Assembly (NCBI RefSeq): GCF_006861795.1
Contig: NZ_VDGH01000006.1
Coordinates: 1-64,000 of the forward strand
Direction of reading: 5' to 3'
DNA length: 64,000 bases
Source of the DNA: Psychrobacillus lasiicapitis
GTDB taxonomy: Bacteria > Bacillota > Bacilli > Bacillales_A > Planococcaceae
A program made the translations under genes and the position numbers. Position 1 is the stretch's first letter. Each line of letters opens with the position of its first letter. Positions 57,926 to 64,000 of this stretch are shown here, piece by piece. The notes beneath the pieces were generated by a model. It was given only the letters and a program-made list of their open reading frames with translations, was not told the DNA's origin and did not search any database.

Positions 57926-59590
57926 ATGACGTTTGTTTTTATTATTTCAGCAGTTGCAGCAATTATTACTGCATTATTAGTCGTACCACTGACAGCTAAG
58001 AGAAAAGACATGATGTCTTCTTTAATTGGTTTAGCCGTTTTAACATTTATCGTATTAGCGATTATCTATTATTTAACAAATATAGACCGTAATTGGATAG
58101 CTTTATGGCCGTTGCTTGTGCTAGCCACTTTAGCTGGAACTATTTTGTCAAAAGGAGCGGAACAAAAAGCAAAAGGCGTTCTTTTTTTAGGGAGTTTAGT
58201 GCTAGCCATCTATATGCTGTCTGCGTTTCTTTGGAATGCGGATGAAAAATTTGAAGTGGCTAAAATGGATGGGCAAGTAGAAATTGAAGCGTTTGATGAA
58301 ACGAAAACACCTGCTAGTGTGCCGCCTCAATTTGCACGGAATAAGATGAAAAAAGCATTTGGGCAAGTTCCTAATACTAGCTATTATGAATTAGGCAATT
58401 TACAAATTCAAAAAGTGAATGAAGAATACGTTTATATTGCACCAGTAGAGTTTTCAGGGTTTTTCAAATGGTGGAATGGTGATGTGACACCGGGTTATTT
58501 TACGATGAGTGCGACAGATTCATCAGATAATCCTGAATTTATCGAAGCGGATATGGCATACACACCATCTTCCTATTTCCATAAAAACTTGGAAAGGCAT
58601 ATGCGTATGAAGCATCCAAATAAAATATTTTACGGGGATGTGCAATTGGAAATAGATGAAGAGGGAAAACCATATTATATTCGTTCTTATGGGAAATTTA
58701 TCTCCGCTCGTAACGGTTTTGACGTAGAGGGAATCGTTGCTGTCGACCCCGCTACAGGTCAAACAGATGCTTATGCGCTAGCAGATGTCCCGGCATTTAT
58801 AGATGGAGCGGTATCACCGGAAACGGTAAGTTTGCAAAATAGCTATTATGGGAAATATATACATGGTTTTATGAATAGCTTATTCGGTAAGAAAGATGTG
58901 AAGCTACCTTCCGATGAAGGAACAGAAGCAAATGTTAGTCCGATTTTCGGGGAAGATGGTCAAATGTATTATTTCACGGACTTTACAAGTCCAAAAGAAG
59001 GCGTTGATTCGATGCTCGGTTATTCATTAACAGATGGTCGAACTGGTAAAGCTACTTATTATACCGGCAATCTAGAAGATTCGTATATGGATTCCCAAGG
59101 GGCATTACAAATTATTGAAAAGAAATTTATCGAGAAAAAATGGCAAGGCGAAATGCCAGTGCTGTACAATTTTTATGGAGAGGCTAGCTGGTTAACGCCT
59201 GTACTTGATTCTAATGGGTTTTTACAAAACTACTTCATCGTATCAGCGGCAAATCCAGAAATATCTGTATACGGAAACACACCGAACGAAGCATTGAAAC
59301 TATATAAAACGGCTATTCAACGCGGAGGAAGTTCAGTGGACGGCAGCTCAAAAGCGGAAGAAAAATCGGTAAATGGTACAGTTGCGCGCGTGTTCAAGGA
59401 ACGTATTGGGGACTTCACGCAAGTTTCGTTCTTGCTTACAAATAAAGAAAATTATATAGTATCCTCCGAAATAGCTCCATTTGCGGTTTATATGGAAGAA
59501 GGAGATATTGTAGAAGTAACATATCTGGACACTGGAGAACTATTCTTACCTGTTAAAGAGGTAACGATTAGAGGACTTGAGAAAGAGTAA
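57926..59590 (+). CDS. Large membrane-anchored protein of unknown function
   Basis: 554 residues: three or four N-terminal membrane helices (to residue ~105), then a ~440-residue predominantly extracytoplasmic region. Noticeable blocks are SYYELGNLQIQKVNEEYVYIAPVEFSGF, PGYFTMSATDSS and DGQMYYFTDFTSPKEGVDSMLGYSL. The C-terminal ~70 residues look like a small beta-barrel (VNGTVARVFKERIGDFTQVSF). No catalytic motif is visible. I do not recognise a named family. ATG after GAGAGATGA; a strong terminator follows, so it is monocistronic. Confidence 0.8.
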   Translation: MTFVFIISAVAAIITALLVVPLTAKRKDMMSSLIGLAVLTFIVLAIIYYLTNIDRNWIALWPLLVLATLAGTILSKGAEQKAKGVLFLGSLVLAIYMLSAFLWNADEKFEVAKMDGQVEIEAFDETKTPASVPPQFARNKMKKAFGQVPNTSYYELGNLQIQKVNEEYVYIAPVEFSGFFKWWNGDVTPGYFTMSATDSSDNPEFIEADMAYTPSSYFHKNLERHMRMKHPNKIFYGDVQLEIDEEGKPYYIRSYGKFISARNGFDVEGIVAVDPATGQTDAYALADVPAFIDGAVSPETVSLQNSYYGKYIHGFMNSLFGKKDVKLPSDEGTEANVSPIFGEDGQMYYFTDFTSPKEGVDSMLGYSLTDGRTGKATYYTGNLEDSYMDSQGALQIIEKKFIEKKWQGEMPVLYNFYGEASWLTPVLDSNGFLQNYFIVSAANPEISVYGNTPNEALKLYKTAIQRGGSSVDGSSKAEEKSVNGTVARVFKERIGDFTQVSFLLTNKENYIVSSEIAPFAVYMEEGDIVEVTYLDTGELFLPVKEVTIRGLEKE

Positions 59591-59595
59591 ATTAG

Positions 59596-59638
59596 AATGT
59601 CGACAAACCCTAATTCATTGGGATTGTCGACATTTTTT
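59596..59638 (+). terminator. Intrinsic terminator
   Basis: AATGTCGACA pairs with TGTCGACATT over an ~19-nt loop, followed by TTTTTT. Confidence 0.88.
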
Positions 59639-59702
59639 AGTGTAAGTATTAAGATGTTTTCATTTTCAAGCCTTTAACAGGCACAACGTTTCGACAACTT
59701 GG

Positions 59703-59881
59703 TTGAAAATCACTGCTTAGATGGTATAATAAAAACATAGCAAGGATATATTAAAAAGACTGCTCGGTGCGGTCAACACCAAACAGTCATATAATAAAAT
59801 AGCATCGCTTCAAAGGCGATCAGCAAACAGAAAGAGTAAATCACCCTATTGCTTGTGGCTCAGGGGCGGTTTACTTTTTTT
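59703..59881 (+). ncRNA. Putative antisense antitoxin RNA
   Basis: A promoter TTGAAA (59703), 16 nt, TATAAT (59725-59730, with TGG extension) reads toward the toxin gene. A terminator-like hairpin (GTAAATCACCC with GGGGCGGTTTAC, then TTTTTTT) ends at ~59881, inside the last toxin codons. The predicted ~140-nt RNA has no plausible ORF with ribosome site. It would base-pair with the 3' part of the toxin mRNA, as RatA does with txpA. Prediction only. Confidence 0.6.
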
Positions 59882-59957
59882 CTTTCGAAAAAGTAAGAAT
59901 GGAAACAATTAAGCCGGCGAACGCAACAGCGAACATTAAGGCTTCGAAAGTTGACAT
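59871..59957 (-). CDS. Type I toxin, putative holin-like peptide (TxpA/BsrG-like)
   Basis: A 28-residue peptide, MSTFEALMFAVAFAGLIVSI then LTFSKEKK: one membrane helix and a basic tail, the pattern of the holin-like toxin family (Hol_Tox, related to BsrG/TxpA). A perfect AGGAGGTG lies 7 nt before the ATG. The leader is long (~95 nt) from a TGG-TATAAT promoter at 60058-60063, and a terminator-like ATCGC/GCGAT hairpin lies near 59810. It would insert in the membrane when its antisense RNA is lost. Confidence 0.8.
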   Translation of the reverse strand: MSTFEALMFAVAFAGLIVSILTFSKEKK

Positions 59958-60133
59958 TGGCAACACCTCCTCTCCCTATTCTTGTAAATAACAAAAATAG
60001 TAGATAGGAAAAAAGAGATGCTGACCGCCCATGAGCACCCTATTCTATTACTTTTCTATTATACCATGTATCCTTATTTTATTTGTTAGAATTTTAAAAA
60101 TATAAAAACGAGCAAGAAAACAGGAGTGATCCC

Positions 60134-60973
60134 TTGAAAATCCATTACTTAACAATAGGCGAAGTGGCGAAGCTCAGTAATATATCTATTCAAACTTTAC
60201 GTTTTTATGATCGTATCGATTTATTTAAACCAATAAAAATTGACCCGAAAAATCAGTATAGGTATTACCAAAATACCCAATTATATTATTTAGACATTAT
60301 TAAATCGCTAAAATATCTTGGTCTATCCTTAGAAGAAGTTAAATCTGTACTAACATTGAGTCCCGAGGAACTAGTGAATTATTTGGCAGATCAAGAAAAT
60401 AAAATCGAAGAGGAATTTCGAAGGCTGATCGAAACAAAAGAAGTGTTAAAACGAAAGAAGGAACAAATACAATCATTTGTAGTGGAATCCGATAAAATGC
60501 ATGTCTGTGTAAAGGAAATACCTGCCCAAAAAATAGTAAAGATAAAAACATCCGATATAAGTATAAATGACATCCCAAACAGAGAATATGGACTTATTAG
60601 TAAGGTGCTAGAAGATATGGGAAGTGTATTCGACACGCTATATGGTGGTGCATTTGCTTTGGGTAAATATGAATCGCTGGAAGATATCCATTACGACTAC
60701 TTATTTACATATGCTGTCACAGACAAGGAAATCCATATTAACTCGGAAGATGTAGAAATAAGCACTATACCAGCAGGACAATATCTCAGTATTACTTTTG
60801 CATTTACAGATGACGCATACGAAATTTGTTATCAAAAATTAATGGACTATATGGAGCAGCATCAGATAAAAATAGAACCAATCGTATATGACGTTTGGAT
60901 GCCAATAAATTTCACTGCTTCGAATAAAGATGAATTTTTAGTGGAATTAAAAATACAAATTCAAGCTACTTGA
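60134..60973 (+). CDS. MerR-family regulator with effector-binding domain (BltR/BmrR-like)
   Basis: 279 residues, TTG start after AGGAGTGAT. N-terminal HTH: YLTIGEVAKLSNISIQTLRFYDRIDLF, then the coiled-coil dimerisation helix. The C-terminal ~150 residues form a GyrI-like drug-binding domain (VCVKEIPAQKIVKIKTSD ... IHINSEDVEISTIPAGQYLSI). Such proteins twist poorly spaced promoters into an active form when bound to hydrophobic cations. The MFS drug pump gene directly downstream is the probable target. Confidence 0.92.
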   Translation: MKIHYLTIGEVAKLSNISIQTLRFYDRIDLFKPIKIDPKNQYRYYQNTQLYYLDIIKSLKYLGLSLEEVKSVLTLSPEELVNYLADQENKIEEEFRRLIETKEVLKRKKEQIQSFVVESDKMHVCVKEIPAQKIVKIKTSDISINDIPNREYGLISKVLEDMGSVFDTLYGGAFALGKYESLEDIHYDYLFTYAVTDKEIHINSEDVEISTIPAGQYLSITFAFTDDAYEICYQKLMDYMEQHQIKIEPIVYDVWMPINFTASNKDEFLVELKIQIQAT

Positions 60974-61001
60974 CCCTATAGTAACTATAGGGTTTATTTT
61001 T
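60973..61001 (+). terminator. Terminator between merR and MFS genes
   Basis: ACCCTATA pairs with TATAGGGT over GTAAC, then TTATTTTT. It separates regulator and pump, so the pump probably has its own or a read-through promoter. Confidence 0.78.
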
Positions 61002-61043
61002 GTAGGTAGAAAGTATTTTTATTAGATTGTTAGGAGCTTGAAA

Positions 61044-62222
61044 ATGGTTATGCAAAAAAGTAGTTTAAATAAGACAATATATTTAGTGCTTATTAATTTG
61101 TTTATTGTGTTTTTAGGGATAGGATTAGTGATTCCTGTAATGCCTACACTCATGAGGGAGATGCATTTAGAAGGGTCTACAATGGGTTACTTAGTGGCAG
61201 CATTTGCGTTCACCCAACTATTAGTGTCTCCTATAGCAGGAAAATGGGTCGATACATTTGGTCGCAAGAAAATGATTGTGATCGGGATGCTTCTTTTTGC
61301 ACTATCCGAGATGCTTTTCGGATTTGGGAAAGATGTAACGGTATTGTATATATCGAGAATGTTGGGCGGTGTTAGTGCTGCTTTCATGATGCCGGCAGTG
61401 ACCGCTTTTGTTGCTGATATTACATCCTTAAAAGAACGTCCTAAAGCAATGGGATATGTTGCAGCGGCCATTAGCACAGGTTTTATCATTGGACCTGGAA
61501 TTGGTGGTTTTTTAGCTGAACATGGTACGAGACTTCCTTTCTTTTTCGCAGCAGCTTTAGGATTTTTAGGATCTGTTTTTTCGTTAGTAATATTGAAAGA
61601 ACCTAAACGACCAGAAATAGAAGAGAAGAAAACAGAAAAGCAAGTAGCAAAATCAGGATTCCGCAAATTACTGGAGCCGATTTATCTTATTCCGATGCTG
61701 ATCATTCTTGTATCTAGCTTTGGTCTTGCTGCTTTTGAAACAGTCTATTCTCTGTTCGTCGATCATAAATTTGCCTTTACGCCAAAAGATATTGCTTTAA
61801 TCATTACGGTGAGTGGTATTCTTGGTGTTATTGCGCAAGTTTTATCGTTTGACCGGATCGTAGATAAAATAGGAGAGATTAGACTAATCCAGATTTGTAT
61901 GGGTGTATCAGCAATATTCATATTTGCAATGATTAAAGTGTCGTCATACTGGTCTATATTAGTGGTGACTTTTGTTATTTTCCTAATGTTTGATTTGATA
62001 CGTCCTGCATTGACAACGTATTTGTCTAAAATAGCTGGCGATGCACAAGGTTTCGTAGGAGGATTAAATTCTACATTTACGAGTATAGGAAATATTATAG
62101 GCCCTGGAATTGCCGGTATACTCTTTGACGTAAATATTGATTATCCGTACGTATTATCGATGTATGTGCTTGCACTTAGCTTTGTTATTTCGTTGTTTTG
62201 GAAAGAGCGACGAGCTAACTAA
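61044..62222 (+). CDS. Multidrug MFS transporter (Bmr/Blt/NorA-like)
   Basis: 392 residues from ATG 61044 (TTAGGAG, 7 nt); a TTG at 61038 is too close to the ribosome site. Twelve helices. Motif A GKWVDTFGRKKMIVIG, motif C region GFIIGPGIGGFLAEHG, opening VFLGIGLVIPVMPTLM. These match the Bmr/Blt/NorA group that expels quinolones and hydrophobic cations. The upstream MerR-type regulator fits the known Bmr-BmrR and Blt-BltR logic. Confidence 0.92.
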   Translation: MVMQKSSLNKTIYLVLINLFIVFLGIGLVIPVMPTLMREMHLEGSTMGYLVAAFAFTQLLVSPIAGKWVDTFGRKKMIVIGMLLFALSEMLFGFGKDVTVLYISRMLGGVSAAFMMPAVTAFVADITSLKERPKAMGYVAAAISTGFIIGPGIGGFLAEHGTRLPFFFAAALGFLGSVFSLVILKEPKRPEIEEKKTEKQVAKSGFRKLLEPIYLIPMLIILVSSFGLAAFETVYSLFVDHKFAFTPKDIALIITVSGILGVIAQVLSFDRIVDKIGEIRLIQICMGVSAIFIFAMIKVSSYWSILVVTFVIFLMFDLIRPALTTYLSKIAGDAQGFVGGLNSTFTSIGNIIGPGIAGILFDVNIDYPYVLSMYVLALSFVISLFWKERRAN

Positions 62223-62225
62223 AAT

Positions 62226-62264
62226 AAAAGAGCTATCCACTTGAAAAATAGTGGATAGCTTTTT
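62226..62264 (+). terminator. Terminator of MFS gene
   Basis: AAAAGAGCTATCCAC pairs with GTGGATAGCTTTTT; symmetrical enough to serve the convergent hydrolase gene too. Confidence 0.9.
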
Positions 62265-62281
62265 GTTTTAGGAGGAAAAGT

Positions 62282-62335
62282 ATCTTGCGATTCGGAGTGT
62301 GCATCTTGCGATTCGGAGTGTGCATCTTGCGATTC
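62282..62335. repeat. 21-nt tandem repeat, ATCTTGCGATTCGG word
   Basis: A 21-nt unit starts at 62282, 62303 and 62324 (2.6 copies), identical within the shown units. It again follows a terminator and a TTTTAGGAGGAAAAG stretch resembling the left edge of the composite elements. It lies between convergent genes. Confidence 0.9.
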
Positions 62336-62361
62336 TACCCTAATAGCTCAACACCTAATAA

Positions 62362-63114
62362 TCAAAGTGCGCTTACTTGATATTTATGAAAAAAACGATT
62401 GAGTAAATGATTATATTCATGTTTCTTTTCTAAAATTGGCAAATGTCCACAGTTGCCGAGAATGACCAACTCGGCTCTTGGCATAAACCATTTCGTTTGA
62501 AGGACACTAAACAAAGGATTTACCTCGTCATATTGCCCGCCGATAATTAAAGTTGGCACTCTGACAAATGGTAGGATGGGAAGATAGTTAGATTTGATAG
62601 CTGAAAAAGAGGATGCGAGATAGGGTACTTTTTTAATAAGAAACATTTTTTTAGCTGCATCGATTAAGTTAGTTTCTTTACGATATAAACACTTTTCCGC
62701 GGTATAGGTTGTATATTCGTCGCTTGTAGATGAATGTAAATTCCTTGCGCCTTTCATAACTGTCAGTTGTCCTAAACAAGTGGGAGCGTACGAAAATGTA
62801 TTGGACAAAACCATTGACTGCACGATTTTATTGTTCTGACAGTAAATTTCTTGTACGACGAGTCCGCCCATTGAAAGTCCACAAAAATGGGCTTTTTCGA
62901 TACCTAAAGAAGCAAGAAGGGATAAAATGTCATGTGCGAAAACGGATATTGAAATATTATCAAACTCTTCGGATTCGCCATGTCCACGAAGGTCAGGTAT
63001 GATCAAACGATAATTAGAGGATAGTTCGTATTGGTTTTCCCAGGATTCTTTTTTACTACCTAATCCATGAATTAATATTACAGGTTCACCTTGACCGATA
63101 TCTAAATAATGGAT
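62362..63114 (-). CDS. Alpha/beta hydrolase, apparent ATC start
   Basis: 250 residues if translation begins at ATC (63114-63112), which stands 8 nt behind a perfect AAAGGAGG. The frame then reads HYLDIGQGEPVILIHGLGSK, a canonical hydrolase N-terminus with the oxyanion HG. The nucleophile is in FCGLSMGGLV, the acid in GGQYDEVNP and the His in LGNCGHLPIL. No ATG, GTG or TTG exists in frame between the upstream stop and TTG 63006; starting there would remove the oxyanion strand. Either a rare start codon or a recently damaged gene. Confidence 0.7.
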   Translation of the reverse strand: MHYLDIGQGEPVILIHGLGSKKESWENQYELSSNYRLIIPDLRGHGESEEFDNISISVFAHDILSLLASLGIEKAHFCGLSMGGLVVQEIYCQNNKIVQSMVLSNTFSYAPTCLGQLTVMKGARNLHSSTSDEYTTYTAEKCLYRKETNLIDAAKKMFLIKKVPYLASSFSAIKSNYLPILPFVRVPTLIIGGQYDEVNPLFSVLQTKWFMPRAELVILGNCGHLPILEKKHEYNHLLNRFFHKYQVSAL

Positions 63115-63307
63115 GGTATTAACCTCCTTTACTATGTTTATTATTGTCTAGTGTTCCCGTGCAACTTCCCATTATTCCTATTTTATTCAAGGAGTAGAAG
63201 AAGGCTACATTTCTTCTATATGAACAAGGGAAGTCATTTTGTCTTTTCATGAAAATCCGATACAATAGGAGATAAGAACATTTAGTGGTGAAACGGAGGA
63301 CTTCATT

Positions 63308-64000
63308 GTGCCGGAAGCAGCAACTTTACAAAAAGAAGCAATGGACATGCTAAAACAGACAAGCAGAACTTTTTACATACCGATCACATTTTTGGAACCA
63401 AAACTGAAAAAAGCGGTTGCCTCTGCTTATTTAGTGATGCGTGCAATAGATGAAATAGAGGATCATGAGGCATTAGGTTCGCAGGAGAAACAAGCACTAT
63501 TGCGTGCAACAAGTAAAATGTTAGCAACAGAATTTAATACAAAAGAGTACGAACAGTTAGTAGAACCTTTTCAAGATATATTGCCAGAGGTTTCTTTAAG
63601 ACTTGGCGATTGGCTTGCAATTTGTCCGGCAGATTTAGTGGATAAAGTAAAAGAGTCTTCAAGCGAGATGGCAGAAGGTATGGCTAAATGGGTAGAAAAG
63701 AATTGGCAAGTAAAAACAAAAGAAGATCTGGATGAGTATACATATTACGTTGCTGGTTTAGTTGGGGTGATGCTATCTGACTTATGGAAGTGGAATGCAG
63801 ATATCGATACAGACCGAGAGCTAGCGATTGCATACGGACGAGGCTTGCAAGCAGTGAATATTCTGCGCAATAAAGACGAGGATAAAGAACGAGGGGTCCA
63901 ATTCTTCCCTGAAGGTTGGACGCGAGAGGACATGTTTCACTATGCAGAAGGTAATTTAGCAAAAGCTGACGAATATATGAAATCCATTAATCGTCGAAGC
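63308..64000 (+). CDS. Phytoene/squalene synthase family protein, truncated by window end
   Basis: 231 codons visible from GTG 63308, preceded by GGAGG with 8-nt spacing; the gene runs off the window. The first Asp-rich motif is in YLVMRAIDEIEDHEA (DExxD) and the second region in QAVNILRNKDEDKERGVQFFPEGW, replacing the usual NxxRDxxED. SSRTFY-like TSRTFYIPI opens the domain. It probably acts on farnesyl or geranylgeranyl diphosphate. B. subtilis YisP, a relative, is a farnesyl-diphosphate phosphatase, so synthase activity should not be assumed. Confidence 0.85.
   Translation, partial: MPEAATLQKEAMDMLKQTSRTFYIPITFLEPKLKKAVASAYLVMRAIDEIEDHEALGSQEKQALLRATSKMLATEFNTKEYEQLVEPFQDILPEVSLRLGDWLAICPADLVDKVKESSSEMAEGMAKWVEKNWQVKTKEDLDEYTYYVAGLVGVMLSDLWKWNADIDTDRELAIAYGRGLQAVNILRNKDEDKERGVQFFPEGWTREDMFHYAEGNLAKADEYMKSINRRS

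Noticed and set aside
61187-61666. 159-codon minus-strand frame opposite the Bmr-like pump
   Set aside because: Shadow of a conserved MFS gene; no ribosome site.
63684-63962. Minus-strand frames at the window end
   Set aside because: Antisense to the phytoene/squalene-synthase-family gene, whose catalytic motifs are clear.

Overview
The window is about 64 kb of low-GC chromosomal DNA from a Bacillales bacterium. Signs of this are AGGAGG-type ribosome binding sites, frequent TTG and GTG starts, many intrinsic terminators, a SigB-type promoter, DesK/DesR, YxlEFG, PBSX-type phage genes, and SAM, guanine and guanidine riboswitches. Long intergenic GC-rich palindromes of a kind common in Bacillaceae/Planococcaceae suggest a Psychrobacillus/Sporosarcina/Lysinibacillus-like organism. 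That placement is inferred from gene content, not measured.

Layout. 1-340: 3' end of a 23S gene, 5S and the rrn terminator. 340-873: a long non-coding composite repeat. 874-5400: OmpR-type two-component system next to an MMPL exporter. 5.4-9.3 kb: lipoprotein hydrolase, APH-type kinase, EamA exporter, GNAT enzyme. 9.4-14 kb: yxlEFG-type ABC module, an unusual HEPN-like/CBS protein, NAD(P)-binding protein, phosphoesterase. 14-20 kb (minus): csbD, ECF sigma and anti-sigma, the des-desK-desR membrane-fluidity system, a proline symporter. 20-31 kb: sbcDC, an M48 peptidase fused to ankyrin repeats, an SsuABC-like importer, yqxD, trhO. 30.46-31.42 kb: second composite repeat. 31.5-33.3 kb: GNAT and D-serine ammonia-lyase. 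33.4-36.7 kb: a PBSX-like control and lysis cassette (ImmA, Xre, XtrA, Xpf, XhlA, XhlB, amidase) with no capsid or tail genes. 37-39.9 kb: GntR/DUF1648 operon, small proteins, cyclophilin. 40-42.6 kb: guanine-riboswitch nucleoside hydrolase/permease operon. 42.9-44 kb: SAM-riboswitch metQ. 44-50 kb: putative peptide or amino-acid catabolic cluster (M20, NhaC-like carrier, regulator, enolase-superfamily epimerase, GNAT). 50.4-53.4 kb: HelD and RlmA-type methyltransferase. 53.6-54.5 kb: composite repeat. 54.7-56.8 kb: MFS pump, then guanidine-I riboswitch with a ykkCD-type exporter pair. 56.8-57.8 kb: decaying or unusually initiated small-membrane-protein operon. 57.9-63.1 kb: large unknown membrane protein, a type I toxin-antitoxin locus, MerR/MFS drug pump, alpha/beta hydrolase. 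63.3 kb to the end: a truncated phytoene/squalene-synthase-family gene.

The most unusual signal is non-coding. Six intergenic loci carry short arrays whose core word differs from locus to locus but recurs about every 21 nt. Four of these arrays lie inside related composite elements that begin directly after an intrinsic-terminator-like hairpin and end in inverted-repeat-like sequences. Other points of note are the orphan repressor-controlled lysis cassette with a strong terminator in front of Xpf, three genes whose Shine-Dalgarno is correctly spaced to ATA or ATC rather than ATG/GTG/TTG, and a toxin locus with mirror-image promoters and 5' segments.
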